The notes under the pieces: model-generated
Seen by the model: the letters and a program-made list of their open reading frames with translations, nothing else
Database searches by the model: none
Told to the model about the DNA's origin: nothing
Program-made: the position numbers and the translations under genes
Shown: piece after piece, positions 42,908 through 52,048 of the stretch
Layout of the letters: every line of letters begins with the position of its first letter
Position numbering within the stretch: the first letter of the stretch is position 1
Source of the DNA: Jeotgalicoccus saudimassiliensis
Lineage (GTDB): Bacteria > Bacillota > Bacilli > Staphylococcales > Salinicoccaceae
Direction of reading: 5' to 3'
Length of the DNA: 64,000 nt
Assembly (NCBI RefSeq): GCF_000756715.1
Contig: NZ_CCSE01000001.1
Span: 2,014,001-2,078,000, forward strand

Positions 42908-44626
42908 TTAAATTTGGCTGAACTGTGCCTGATGAAGTTCTTTATATACTCCGTTATCGAGCGACAGCAGTTCTTCATGAGTACCGCTCTCGGCAATACC
43001 GTCTTTTGTAACCACCATAATACGGTCTGCATTTTTGATCGTCGCAAGTCGGTGGGCGATAACCAGTGTCGTGCGGCCTTCAGCGAGGCGGTTCAGTGCA
43101 TCCTGAATATACATTTCTGTTGCAGTATCCAGTGCACTCGTCGCTTCATCCAGTACTAAAATCGGTGGATTCTTTAAGAACATGCGGGCAATTGCGATAC
43201 GCTGTTTCTGTCCTCCGGACAATTTAACACCGCGTTCCCCGACGATAGTCTGAAGTCCGTCTCTGTAACTGTCAACCAGTTCTTTCAGCTGTGCTTTTTC
43301 AAGAGCGTCATAAACATCCTCATCTGTTGCATGCGGTTTACCGTAAGCAACGTTTTCTTTCAATGTGCCTGCGAAAAGAAATACATCCTGCTGCACGGTT
43401 CCGATATTTTCCCGGAGTGAAGATAATGTCAGATCCCTGATATCTGTACCATCGATGGAAATGTTGCCTTTTGAAACATCGTAAAAGCGGGGGAGGAGTG
43501 AACATAGTGTTGTTTTTCCTGCACCTGATGGTCCGACAAAAGCAATCGTTTCACCCGGTTTAATGTTAAATGAAATATCTGTCAGCACATTTTTCTCTTC
43601 GTATTTGAAAGAAACATTGCTGTAGCGTATGTTCCCGCTGACGCCGGTTAATTCAACCGCATCTTCTTTTTCCTTTATGTCCGGCTGAACAGCCATCGTA
43701 TCCAGGAAGTGTTTAAATCCTGCAATACCGTTCGGGTAAAGCTCAATAACCGCATTAATTTTTTCAAGCGGCTTGAACAGTACGTTGGAAATTAATATGA
43801 ATGCGGCGAATTCTCCATATGTCAGTTCTCCCTGCATTACGTAATATGCACCTGCAATGAGAATGAACACTGTAACGAGACGCATCAGCATGTATGTGCT
43901 GGACGTATTAAAAGACATAATTTTATATGCTTTTAATTTGGTTGCCCTGAAGCTGTCATTAATTTTTTTAAACGCTTCAAATTCTTCTTTTTCATTAGCG
44001 AAAGCCTGTACTAAACGGATACCTCCGATTTTATCCCCGATTAAATGGTTAAATTCGGAAACGCGGCCGAATAACTCGCGGAAAGCGACAGTCATCTTCT
44101 TGTTAAAGTAAATGGCGATAACAAGAATCAGCGGAACGACGATAAATGCAATAATAGCCAGTTCCGGGTGGATGTAATACATAATTCCAAATGCCCCGAG
44201 CAGTGTCATCACTGCGATAAACAGATCCTCAGGTCCGTGGTGTGCCATTTCCCCGATATTCATCAGATCATTCGTTAAGCGAGTTAACAGTTTTCCTGTC
44301 TTCGTATTATCGAAGAACCGGAATGATAATTTCTGAATATGTCCGTATAGATCATTTCTGATGTCCCGTTCGATGTTTGTTCCGAGCATATGCCCCCAGT
44401 ATGTAACGACGAATTGCAGAAACGTATTGAATAAATACACAAGTACCAATCCCAGAGCAGCAATCAAAATCCATTGCCAGTTGCCGGTAGGCAGCAGTTC
44501 ATCTATAAACATGCTGACAATTATCGGGAACGCAAGTTCCAGAATGCCGACGATAACTGCAGACAGAAAATCGACTGTGAATAAGACTTTATAAGGTGCG
44601 TAATAAGATAAAAATTTCTTCACCAT
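42908..44626 (-). CDS. ABC transporter, fused membrane and ATPase domains (Sav1866/MsbA-like exporter)
   Basis: 572 aa half-transporter: six membrane segments (about 10-310), then ATPase with Walker A GPSGAGKTT, Q-loop TVQQDVFLF, signature LSGGQKQRIAIA, Walker B ILVLDEATSALD. Works as a homodimer exporting lipids or drugs. The start is ATG 44626 because AAAGGA lies 6 nt upstream; the ATG at 44644 has no ribosome binding site. Confidence 0.88.
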   Translation of the reverse strand: MVKKFLSYYAPYKVLFTVDFLSAVIVGILELAFPIIVSMFIDELLPTGNWQWILIAALGLVLVYLFNTFLQFVVTYWGHMLGTNIERDIRNDLYGHIQKLSFRFFDNTKTGKLLTRLTNDLMNIGEMAHHGPEDLFIAVMTLLGAFGIMYYIHPELAIIAFIVVPLILVIAIYFNKKMTVAFRELFGRVSEFNHLIGDKIGGIRLVQAFANEKEEFEAFKKINDSFRATKLKAYKIMSFNTSSTYMLMRLVTVFILIAGAYYVMQGELTYGEFAAFILISNVLFKPLEKINAVIELYPNGIAGFKHFLDTMAVQPDIKEKEDAVELTGVSGNIRYSNVSFKYEEKNVLTDISFNIKPGETIAFVGPSGAGKTTLCSLLPRFYDVSKGNISIDGTDIRDLTLSSLRENIGTVQQDVFLFAGTLKENVAYGKPHATDEDVYDALEKAQLKELVDSYRDGLQTIVGERGVKLSGGQKQRIAIARMFLKNPPILVLDEATSALDTATEMYIQDALNRLAEGRTTLVIAHRLATIKNADRIMVVTKDGIAESGTHEELLSLDNGVYKELHQAQFSQI

Positions 44627-44721
44627 GCCCCATCCTTTTTTCATATATTATAAGCATATAGATTATACCACTATTAAATTTTTACAGGTTGAAATTATTT
44701 CGGGTTCCGCATGATAAAAAA

Positions 44722-44750
44722 TTAACTTATACGGTTAATTGGTGTAAAAT
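44722..44750 (+). promoter_or_regulatory. Predicted promoter of ddl
   Basis: TTAACT, 17-nt spacer, TAAAAT; 37 nt before the ddl ATG. The -35 lies in a small dyad TTAAC-TTATACG-GTTAA. Confidence 0.5.
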
Positions 44751-44787
44751 CAACATTACAGAATAAACAGATTTGAGGGCTTATATT

Positions 44788-45846
44788 ATGAGTAAAATAA
44801 ACGTTGGTATTATATACGGCGGTAAATCGACAGAACACGAAGTTTCAATTCGTTCTGCGAAAAGCGTATTTGAAGCATTAAATAAAGAAAAATACAATGT
44901 CAGACTCATTCATATTACAAAACAGGGTGAATGGCTGCTTGCAGCTGACAATGACAGCGTTAAGACGCTTGACAGTACCAACAGTACGAAGCTTACAGTC
45001 GCTCCCTCACAAGGACTTGTAGCCGACAGCAGCCCGGTTCAGCTGGATTCGGTGCTGCCGATTCTTCACGGTACTGCAGGGGAAGACGGAACGATACAGG
45101 GGCTTCTTGAACTGGCAGACATCCCTTATGCCGGATGCGGCGTAAGAAGCTCAGCTGTGTGTATGGACAAGGATATGACGAAAAGACTTCTTGAGCTGAA
45201 AAGTATTAAAGTCGCACCGTCGATCGTTCTTAATTACTACGAAAAAGACGGACAGACATTCGAGCATGCCGAAGACAAACTCGGCTTGCCGATGTTTATC
45301 AAACCGGTAAATCAGGGGTCATCTGTCGGAGTCTCAAAAGTATCCGATGAAAAAACGTTCTATGAAGCGCTTGATGCAGCCTTTTCTTTTGATACGAAAG
45401 TGATGATTGAAACTGGCATTGACGGTCGTGAGATTGAAGTGTCTGTACTTGGCAACGAAGAGCTGCACGTATCAATGCCGGGGGAAATCGTCTCGCAGAC
45501 AGATTTTTACTCATACAGTTCAAAATATCTGGATGAGAACGGCGCACTGCTGAATATTCCGGCCGAGATGGACCGGGACACGATGGAGAAAATCCAGCAG
45601 ACAGCACGTGAAACTTTCAGAGCGCTTGACTGTGAGGGCATGGCAAGAGTTGACGTATTTCTGACACCGGACGGGGAAGTGATTGTAAATGAAGTCAATA
45701 CACTCCCCGGCTTTACGAGCATCAGTATGTATCCGAAACTGCTGGAAGCTTCAGGTGTACCGTACAGTGAAACACTCGACAGGCTGATTGAATTAAGTCT
45801 CGAGAGATATGAACGTTCTGAAAGATTAAAAACAGATATTTCTTAA
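44788..45846 (+). CDS. ddl: D-alanine--D-alanine ligase
   Basis: 352 aa from ATG 44788 behind GAGGG. ATP-grasp enzyme: GGKSTEHEVSIRSA (3-20 region), PVNQGSSVGVSKV, the omega-loop YSYSSKYLDE whose Tyr favours D-Ala over D-lactate, and VNEVNTLPGFTSISMYPK. It makes the D-Ala-D-Ala dipeptide for peptidoglycan. No murF directly downstream. Confidence 0.94.
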   Translation: MSKINVGIIYGGKSTEHEVSIRSAKSVFEALNKEKYNVRLIHITKQGEWLLAADNDSVKTLDSTNSTKLTVAPSQGLVADSSPVQLDSVLPILHGTAGEDGTIQGLLELADIPYAGCGVRSSAVCMDKDMTKRLLELKSIKVAPSIVLNYYEKDGQTFEHAEDKLGLPMFIKPVNQGSSVGVSKVSDEKTFYEALDAAFSFDTKVMIETGIDGREIEVSVLGNEELHVSMPGEIVSQTDFYSYSSKYLDENGALLNIPAEMDRDTMEKIQQTARETFRALDCEGMARVDVFLTPDGEVIVNEVNTLPGFTSISMYPKLLEASGVPYSETLDRLIELSLERYERSERLKTDIS

Positions 45847-45863
45847 GTAAAGGGGATCTATGT

Positions 45864-46370
45864 ATGACAATCCGATTGGCTGTGTCTGAAGATGCTGCAG
45901 GTATAGCGAGAGTTCAAGTTGAAAGCTGGCGCACTACTTATCCCGGCATCGTGCCGAAAAGTTATCTCGACAGTCTGGATGTTAAAAAGCGGGAAAAAAT
46001 CTGGAAGCAGGCAGCGAAGAACCAGCCGCTTTATGTTGCGGAAGCAGAAGGAGAAATCGTCGGCTTTGCAATCGGCGGTGAAAACAGGGATAAAGGTACG
46101 TATCCGGAATTTGACGGGGAACTGTATGCGATATATTCCTATCAGCATGTGCATGGAAATGGGACAGGCCGTGCATTGTTTGAACATGCGGCGCGCAACC
46201 TGGCAGAGCGGGGCTATAAGAAAATGATTGTCTCTGTACTGTCACAGAACCCGGCCGTGAACTTTTATCAGCATATGGGCGGCCGCTATCTCGGTGAAGA
46301 AACGATTACGATTGACGGTGTGGATATACAGGAATCATTTTACGGTTACGATGATATTAATAATATATAA
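45864..46370 (+). CDS. GNAT family N-acetyltransferase
   Basis: 168 aa. GNAT core with acetyl-CoA loop region YQHVHGNGTGRALFEHA (a variant R/QxxGxG/A) and C-terminal NPAVNFYQHMGGRYLGEE. Typical of a YuaI/PaiA-like branch. 17 nt after ddl, with GGGGATC before ATG, so likely in the same transcript. Acceptor unknown. Confidence 0.82.
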   Translation: MTIRLAVSEDAAGIARVQVESWRTTYPGIVPKSYLDSLDVKKREKIWKQAAKNQPLYVAEAEGEIVGFAIGGENRDKGTYPEFDGELYAIYSYQHVHGNGTGRALFEHAARNLAERGYKKMIVSVLSQNPAVNFYQHMGGRYLGEETITIDGVDIQESFYGYDDINNI

Positions 46371-46388
46371 CAACGGGGGATGAACTGA

Positions 46389-47609
46389 ATGAGAGAAGAA
46401 TTAATTGAACGTTTATCTAGGTATGCAAAAATTGACACCCAGTCCGACGCATCAAGTGAAACGGTACCGTCGACTGACAAACAGTGGAATCTGTTAAAAG
46501 AACTTGAAACAGAACTGAATGCCATCGGTATGAGCGACGTTAATCTCGACGATAAGGGATATCTGTATGCGACCCTGCCGGCAAATACGGAAGGTAAAAA
46601 GACCATCGGGTTTCTGGCACATGTGGATACAGCGACAGATTTTACAGGAACAAATGTTAAACCGCAGCTCGTTAAGTATGAAAGCGGGGATATTGTACTG
46701 AATGAAGCACTGAATATCGTGCTGACGCCGGAACAGTTCCCAAATTTAAATAATTATCAAGGCCATACGCTGATGACGACCGACGGTACGACACTGCTCG
46801 GTGCGGATAACAAAGCCGGCATTGCGGAAATTATCACTGCTGTCGAATACCTGCTTAAACATCCCGAGATTAAACACGGTACAGTTAAAGTAGGCTTTAC
46901 ACCTGATGAGGAGATCGGACGGGGGCCGCATGACTTTGACGTTGAACGATTCGATGCAGACTTTGCATATACAGTCGACGGCGGACCGCTTGGTGAACTG
47001 CAGTATGAAAGTTTTAACGCTGCGGGCGCTGCTGTGAAAGTTACAGGAAACAGTGTGCACCCCGGGACGGCGAAAAACAAAATGGTTAATGCTGTACGCA
47101 TCGCGGCTGATATTGTTACAGGATTTGATGCGGATGACACACCCGAAAAGACGGAAGGCTACGAAGGTTTTAACCACGTGCTGAACTTATCGGGTGACGT
47201 TGAAACAGCGGAATTCAGTATGATTATCCGTGATTTTGATTCAGAGTCATTTAAAGCGCGTAAAGAAGCTGTTGAACAGAAGATAGAAGCATTCCGGGGC
47301 AAATATCCTGAAGCGGTCATCGAACTGGAGATGAACGACCAGTATTACAACATGAAAGAAGTTATTGAGAAGGATATGTCAATTGTGACACTGGCTGAAG
47401 AAGCGATGAAGTCACTGGAGATTGAACCGGTCATCGAACCGATACGCGGCGGAACAGATGGCTCTCAGCTGTCGTATAAAGGACTGCCTGCACCGAACAT
47501 TTTCACCGGAGGAGAAAACTTCCACGGTAAATTTGAATTCGCTTCGATTGACGATATGGAGAAATCAGCGGAAACAATCGTTAAAATAATTGAACTGAAC
47601 GCAAGATAA
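46389..47609 (+). CDS. pepT: Peptidase T (tripeptide aminopeptidase)
   Basis: 406 aa M20-family dizinc peptidase: [45 protein letters not shown] and near the end [30 protein letters not shown]. It releases N-terminal residues from tripeptides. Third gene of the ddl-GNAT-pepT series. Confidence 0.94.
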   Translation: MREELIERLSRYAKIDTQSDASSETVPSTDKQWNLLKELETELNAIGMSDVNLDDKGYLYATLPANTEGKKTIGFLAHVDTATDFTGTNVKPQLVKYESGDIVLNEALNIVLTPEQFPNLNNYQGHTLMTTDGTTLLGADNKAGIAEIITAVEYLLKHPEIKHGTVKVGFTPDEEIGRGPHDFDVERFDADFAYTVDGGPLGELQYESFNAAGAAVKVTGNSVHPGTAKNKMVNAVRIAADIVTGFDADDTPEKTEGYEGFNHVLNLSGDVETAEFSMIIRDFDSESFKARKEAVEQKIEAFRGKYPEAVIELEMNDQYYNMKEVIEKDMSIVTLAEEAMKSLEIEPVIEPIRGGTDGSQLSYKGLPAPNIFTGGENFHGKFEFASIDDMEKSAETIVKIIELNAR

Positions 47610-47647
47610 AAAAACTCAGCAGAGATTAATCTCTGCTGAGTTTTTTT
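47608..47647. terminator. Bidirectional intrinsic terminator
   Basis: ACTCAGCAGAGATTA / TAATCTCTGCTGAGT with A7 and T7 on the two sides. The stop codon of the MFS gene (47626-47628) lies inside the stem loop. Confidence 0.92.
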
Positions 47648-49107
47648 GATTCATCGCTTATAGGGCGTGCTTTGGCAAGGCCTTTGCCAATCGTTTCACC
47701 CGAACTTGATTGTTTCAGGAAGAATGCTGCTGCGAGTGCGAGACCGAGGAAGCAAGTACCGACAAGGAATGACAGGTTAATGCCTTCAAGCGTTGCCTGG
47801 TTAATCATTGCTTCTGTCGGATTATCCATTTTGCTGACAGTAATGTTTGTATATGTCTGCATTACTGTAATCAGGAGTGCAATTCCGATTGATCCGCTGA
47901 CCTGATTAAGCATGCTGTTCAGTGATGAACCGTGCGGCGTTAAATGTGCCGGCAGGGAGTTCATCCCGTTCGTCATAACAGGGGTGTTTACCATGGTCAT
48001 CCCAAGCGCGCGTATCATATAAATTGTTAATAAGTACGTAAATGAAGTATCGACTTCAAGACGGCTCAGGAAGAATGTTGTCACTACTGCGAGTGTCAGA
48101 CCCGTAATTGCCATTACTTTCGGACCGTAAATATCAAACAGCTTACCTGATACGGGACTCATCAGCCCCATAATCAGTGCACCCGGCAGCATCAGCAGTC
48201 CTGTATCCAGCGGGCTTAAGCCCTGGATGTCCTGCATGAAAATCGGGATTAAAATCATTCCCGCGAATAAAGCCATATTGGCCGCACCGATAATCAGTGA
48301 AGCAATTGTATACATCGAATATTTGTAAACTCTGAAGTCGAGCATCGGGTGTTCCAATTTGAATTGTCGCATAACATAAAGTGTTACAGCTGCAAGTCCT
48401 AAAAACAGCGGAATTAATACGCTTGAACTTGCGAGACCGTATTCTCCTGCTGAGCTCAGTCCGTAAAGTACACCGCCGAAACCGATTGTCGACAGCACAA
48501 TAGAGTAAATATCAATGTGGGCTTCCCGATGCTGCTGAACATCCGGCAACTGCCAGAACCCGACGGCAAGAACGATTACAAGTACCGGCACCATCATGTA
48601 GAACAGCATGTGCCAGGAATAATTTTCGACAACGATACCGGACAGTGTCGGTCCGATAGCAGGTGCAAAGAACATTACAAGGCTGAACAGACCCATTGCT
48701 GTTCCGCGTTTGTCTGGCGGAAAGCTGGTGATCATAATATTCATTAAAAGCGGCATCAGCATTGCGGAACCTGTCGCCTGAATCATACGGCCTAATATAA
48801 GTACGATAAAAGTCGGTGAAAACCCGGCAACGAGTGTACCGGCGAGAAACAGTGACATAGCTGCCAGAAAAAGTGTTTTGGCACTGAATTTCTGCATCAG
48901 GTATGCCGTGGTCGGTATAATAATACCCGAAACCAGCATATAGGATGTTGAAACCCATTGAACAGCTGATGTGGATATTCCGAAATCATTTTTGATGGCG
49001 GGAAGCGCGACATTTAAAAAAGTGTTGGATAAGAACGAGATGAAAGCTCCGGATAATAATATAATAATTAATCTGTAATCCGGTTTTTTCTGAGTTATTT
49101 CAGACAT
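47626..49107 (-). CDS. MFS multidrug exporter, DHA2 (EmrB/QacA) family
   Basis: 493 aa, about 14 membrane segments. Motifs: LPAIKNDFGISTSAVQW near the N-terminus, GRMIQATGSAMLMPL, RGTAMGLF (motif A-like) and GPTLSGIVVENYSWHMLFY (motif C region). Close to LmrB/MdeA-type exporters; drug range not predictable. Monocistronic. Confidence 0.88.
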   Translation of the reverse strand: MSEITQKKPDYRLIIILLSGAFISFLSNTFLNVALPAIKNDFGISTSAVQWVSTSYMLVSGIIIPTTAYLMQKFSAKTLFLAAMSLFLAGTLVAGFSPTFIVLILGRMIQATGSAMLMPLLMNIMITSFPPDKRGTAMGLFSLVMFFAPAIGPTLSGIVVENYSWHMLFYMMVPVLVIVLAVGFWQLPDVQQHREAHIDIYSIVLSTIGFGGVLYGLSSAGEYGLASSSVLIPLFLGLAAVTLYVMRQFKLEHPMLDFRVYKYSMYTIASLIIGAANMALFAGMILIPIFMQDIQGLSPLDTGLLMLPGALIMGLMSPVSGKLFDIYGPKVMAITGLTLAVVTTFFLSRLEVDTSFTYLLTIYMIRALGMTMVNTPVMTNGMNSLPAHLTPHGSSLNSMLNQVSGSIGIALLITVMQTYTNITVSKMDNPTEAMINQATLEGINLSFLVGTCFLGLALAAAFFLKQSSSGETIGKGLAKARPISDESKKLSRD

Positions 49108-49180
49108 TTATTTTCCCCTTTTAGCTTAAAATCAATTTAGCTATTATACCCCATATTAAATTAAATTTCACTAAAAACAT

Positions 49181-49357
49181 TTATCCGATACGATTATCAA
49201 TCTGAATATAAATAAAGAAACCGACAGTTATCCCAAGAAGCAGCGAAATCGGTAACGCATATGTGTCACTTATTGATGGTAAGAAAGTTTCAATAACCCA
49301 GTGGAAACCCAGGAAGCACAGTGCCATCAGCACGATAGATATTAAAGTTCGTGTCAT
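49181..49357 (-). CDS. Small membrane protein (58 aa)
   Basis: ATG 49357 is preceded by the strong site AAGGAGGAATTTT. The protein starts MTRTLISIVLMALCFLGFHW, has a second hydrophobic segment (about 38-52) and ends YIQIDNRIG. Upstream of and co-oriented with the MFS exporter gene (73 nt away), so possibly on the same transcript. No family recognised. Confidence 0.7.
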   Translation of the reverse strand: MTRTLISIVLMALCFLGFHWVIETFLPSISDTYALPISLLLGITVGFFIYIQIDNRIG

Positions 49358-49477
49358 AAAATTCCTCCTTCAAGGTAAAATGCTGTATCTCTAAATCTTA
49401 TCAAACCTTGGGCTAGACATGTGAGTGAAATACCTTGATAATATAAGGTAATCAGTATTAGTGGAGGGAAACTTATT

Positions 49478-50251
49478 ATGAAGACGAAATTTCATAATTA
49501 TGCCAAGGAGTATTTTAAACACAGAAACGATATTCCAAGTGCATTTTTTGAAGAGCTGACTAAACGAGGTATTGAACTGTCCGGGAGTAAAGTTGCAGAT
49601 ATCGGAGCCGGCCCGGGATTTTTAAGTAAATCATTAAGTGACCACGGTGCAATTGTCGATGCAGTGGAACCTTCGGAAGATTTTATTGAAATAGCAAAAG
49701 AGTATATCGGTAATGATGACCGCATCAGTTTCACTAAAGGTACAGCAGAAAAAACTGATCTTGCGGACAGCACATATGACATTGTAATCGTTATGAGATC
49801 GTGGCAGTGGTTCGACAGTGATAAGGCAGCTAAGGAAATGAAGCGCATACTTAAGCCGGACGGTATTTTAATCGTTGCTGATATTGGATTTAAAGCGTCG
49901 AACAAGATGGTTAAAGAATCCATGAAAATCGTTAAGAAAAACTCAAAGCACAATGAATTGAAAAAAGCCGGTTCAAAAGAAGATTCGATTCAGACAATTA
50001 ATGGTTTCCCTGTTGAATGGTTCGGCGACTGGCGACATGCAAGACTTGATCTTGAAGATTTCTTTAAATATGAATACACAGTTAAATTTACTGATCAGGA
50101 ATGGCTTGGCAGACTCGGAACATCATCATGGCTTGTTGCTTTTAAAAAGAAACAGATGGACAAAGCAATGGAAAAAATTGCAGACATCCTCGAGTCAATG
50201 GATGAGGAAAAAAACATAAAGTTACGCACGCACTTAACGTGGCAATATTAA
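49478..50251 (+). CDS. Class I SAM-dependent methyltransferase
   Basis: 257 aa. SAM-binding motif I VADIGAGPGFLSKSL (about 39-53), acidic motif VDAVEPSEDF, and VMRSWQWFD in place of the usual post-II segment, as in ubiquinone/menaquinone-type methyltransferase relatives. Substrate unknown. GGAGGGAAAC precedes ATG. Own terminator downstream. Confidence 0.85.
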   Translation: MKTKFHNYAKEYFKHRNDIPSAFFEELTKRGIELSGSKVADIGAGPGFLSKSLSDHGAIVDAVEPSEDFIEIAKEYIGNDDRISFTKGTAEKTDLADSTYDIVIVMRSWQWFDSDKAAKEMKRILKPDGILIVADIGFKASNKMVKESMKIVKKNSKHNELKKAGSKEDSIQTINGFPVEWFGDWRHARLDLEDFFKYEYTVKFTDQEWLGRLGTSSWLVAFKKKQMDKAMEKIADILESMDEEKNIKLRTHLTWQY

Positions 50252-50281
50252 GAAACAAAAAGAAATAACAGTATGAGAAAG

Positions 50282-50310
50282 AGGGCGATTATTTCGTCCT
50301 TTTTTATTTT
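50282..50310 (+). terminator. Intrinsic terminator after the methyltransferase
   Basis: AGGGCGA-TTATT-TCGTCCT (one G-T pair) followed by TTTTTT. Confidence 0.7.
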
Positions 50311-50352
50311 GGACAGATTTTTATGAAAACGTTTCAATACATAATTAATTAA

Positions 50353-50366
50353 TGAAAGCGATAACA
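50353..50366 (+). promoter_or_regulatory. Candidate CcpA binding site (cre)
   Basis: TGAAAGCGATAACA fits all fixed positions of TGWAANCGNTNWCA. It lies in the 349-nt gap before the 47-aa gene, 142 nt upstream of that gene's -35 box, with a weaker TGAAAACGTTTCA just before it. Otherwise the gap holds AT-rich DNA in which I see nothing more. Confidence 0.4.
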
Positions 50367-50507
50367 ATGCATCTAATTATGCATATAAATGAATAATATG
50401 TATGTGGTGTAACTCTACATAAAATTTAACTACATTACTTATTATTCAAACTTGAATTAACTAAAAATTTTCAATAGAGTTACTTTGGTAAAAACATCAC
50501 ATAATCT

Positions 50508-50536
50508 TTGAAAACCCTTGGTATATATAGTATTAT
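50508..50536 (+). promoter_or_regulatory. Predicted sigma-A promoter of the 47-aa gene
   Basis: TTGAAA, 17-nt spacer, TATTAT; 64 nt before ATG 50601. Confidence 0.65.
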
Positions 50537-50600
50537 AAAGATACATAAAAGAGGTACAGAGAAATACTCTAATATAAAAATTTCAAAAGGAGGAGCTAAA

Positions 50601-50744
50601 ATGTTTGTATCTGATAAACTTACAGCAGAGGTTCGTATGCAGGAATATAAAGAGGTTGCGTATAATAATTCAATTCTTACAGATAAAAAAGAAAAGATTA
50701 AGCGCCCGTTTCTTAACAAATTAATCAGCGCACTGACTTTCTAA
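50601..50744 (+). CDS. Small basic protein of unknown function (47 aa)
   Basis: ATG 50601 follows AAAAGGAGGAGCTAAA, an excellent ribosome binding site. Sequence features: MFVSDKLTAEVRMQEYKEVA, then NSILTDKKEKIKRPFLNK and LISALTF. Soluble, lysine-rich. Own promoter and terminator make it a genuine monocistronic gene. The frame is open to 50508 but the upstream part is promoter DNA. No family recognised. Confidence 0.75.
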   Translation: MFVSDKLTAEVRMQEYKEVAYNNSILTDKKEKIKRPFLNKLISALTF

Positions 50745-50763
50745 AAAATATATAAATAGAGAT

Positions 50764-50796
50764 GCCATTCCTGAAGAGAGAGGAATGGCTTTTTTG
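50764..50796 (+). terminator. Intrinsic terminator after the 47-aa gene
   Basis: GCCATTCCT pairs with AGGAATGGC, followed by TTTTTT. Confidence 0.88.
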
Positions 50797-50799
50797 TGT

Positions 50800-51177
50800 T
50801 TAAAGTAAGTTTAACTGCCAGGATACACCGAACTGATCCTGAATCCACGCGTAGCGTTTACTCATATTATAATCATCCAGCGGTATGTGGATGGCTCCGT
50901 TCTTCTTCAGCTTTCTGTACAGCATTTCAATTTCATTTATATCTGTACATTCAATATAAACAGACATACTTGGTGTAAACGTAAATTCTGACGGTACATC
51001 AGAGTCACGCAGCATCAGATGCATATCACCGATGCGTATTACTGCCTGCTGGATTTTATTTGATCCTGTATAGTTCACCAATTGAATAATATCGAAGTGA
51101 TGGAACACCTCTTTATAATATTCCAGCGCTTCAAAAGCACGTCCTTCAAACGTCAGAAAGGGCATTGCCGCTCTCAT
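50800..51177 (-). CDS. VOC family protein (PhnB/3-demethylubiquinone-like fold)
   Basis: 125 aa from ATG 51177 behind GGGGGA; an upstream in-frame ATG lacks a site. MRAAMPFLTFEGRAFEALEYYKEVF, LMLRDSDV and AWIQDQFGVSWQLN are characteristic of the PhnB-like VOC proteins. Despite the PhnB name the family is not known to act in C-P lyase chemistry, and the gene lies 18 kb from phnE. Confidence 0.82.
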   Translation of the reverse strand: MRAAMPFLTFEGRAFEALEYYKEVFHHFDIIQLVNYTGSNKIQQAVIRIGDMHLMLRDSDVPSEFTFTPSMSVYIECTDINEIEMLYRKLKKNGAIHIPLDDYNMSKRYAWIQDQFGVSWQLNLL

Positions 51178-51238
51178 TTTATTTTCCCCCTTTACAACTG
51201 ATATAGTATTGTTTATCATTTTATGAGAACAGACTGAT

Positions 51239-51253
51239 ACAGTTTGTAACTGT
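51239..51253. promoter_or_regulatory. Inverted repeat between VOC and metN genes
   Basis: ACAGTT-TGT-AACTGT, a perfect 6-bp dyad in the 136-nt divergent region. Candidate operator. No SAM riboswitch (S-box) features are present upstream of metN. Confidence 0.35.
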
Positions 51254-51313
51254 TACATATCTGAGTTTATTATAACAGTTTCCCGTATTTTAATTTTTTT
51301 AAGGGGGCATTAA

Positions 51314-52048
51314 ATGATTGCACTAGATGGTGTTGTTAAACAGTATCAGGGCCAAAATGGACCTTTCAGTGCCCTGGACAATATATCTGTTCACATAAAG
51401 GAAAGTGAAAAATTCGGCATTATCGGTGAGAGTGGATCGGGTAAATCGACACTTCTCCGTATGATTAATGCTTTAGAAACCCCTGATAATGGAACAGTTA
51501 CGGTAGACGGCGAAGATGTTGTGAACCTGTCGCCGAAACAGCTGAGACAGTACCGTAAAAAAATCGGCATGATTTTCCAGCAGTTTAATCTGCTGAATAA
51601 CAAGACAGTGCTTGAAAATGTCACACTGCCGTTAAAACTGCATAAATTTGAATCCGCTTTAGATGTGGATGAAGTACTCAGTTTTGTCGGACTCAGTGAC
51701 AAGAAAAACAGTTATCCGGGACAGTTGTCAGGCGGACAAAAACAACGGGTAGGTATTGCACGGGCATTAATAACAAATCCCAAAATACTGCTTTGTGATG
51801 AACCGACGAGTGCACTCGATGAAAAGACAACAGACGAAATTGTCGGTGTTCTGAGACGGGCACATGAAGTGTATGGGATGACAATCGTTGTCGTAACGCA
51901 TGAACTGAACGTGATTAAACATTTATGCGACCGGACGCTGGTGCTGGAAGCAGGTAATATCATCGATACGATTGATATTAAGCCGTCATCGCATGTGATA
52001 TCGGAAGCCTCTTATTATGAACGGGTAGTAGAGGTGCTTAAAAAATGA
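51314..52048 (+). CDS. metN: Methionine-type ABC transporter ATP-binding protein, short form
   Basis: 244 aa. Walker A GESGSGKS (about 38-45), Q-loop MIFQQFNLL, signature LSGGQKQRVGIA, Walker B ILLCDEPTSALD. Typical MetN proteins are about 340 aa with a C-terminal NIL/ACT-like domain that senses intracellular methionine; that domain is absent. It overlaps the permease gene by 4 nt. Methionine as substrate is inferred from the MetI/MetQ partners. Confidence 0.85.
   Translation: MIALDGVVKQYQGQNGPFSALDNISVHIKESEKFGIIGESGSGKSTLLRMINALETPDNGTVTVDGEDVVNLSPKQLRQYRKKIGMIFQQFNLLNNKTVLENVTLPLKLHKFESALDVDEVLSFVGLSDKKNSYPGQLSGGQKQRVGIARALITNPKILLCDEPTSALDEKTTDEIVGVLRRAHEVYGMTIVVVTHELNVIKHLCDRTLVLEAGNIIDTIDIKPSSHVISEASYYERVVEVLKK

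Noticed and set aside
42781-43047. 88-aa minus-strand protein overlapping the ABC exporter gene end
   Set aside because: Mostly an out-of-frame shadow of the exporter gene; its last part covers the pheA promoter and leader in a different frame from the Phe-rich one.
50800-51177. VOC/PhnB-like gene as a member of the phosphonate system
   Set aside because: The PhnB name of this fold is historical; the gene is 18 kb away, monocistronic, and not part of C-P lyase chemistry.
51220-51313. SAM riboswitch (S-box) upstream of metN
   Set aside because: The region is only 94 nt to the VOC gene start side and lacks S-box conserved blocks and a terminator.
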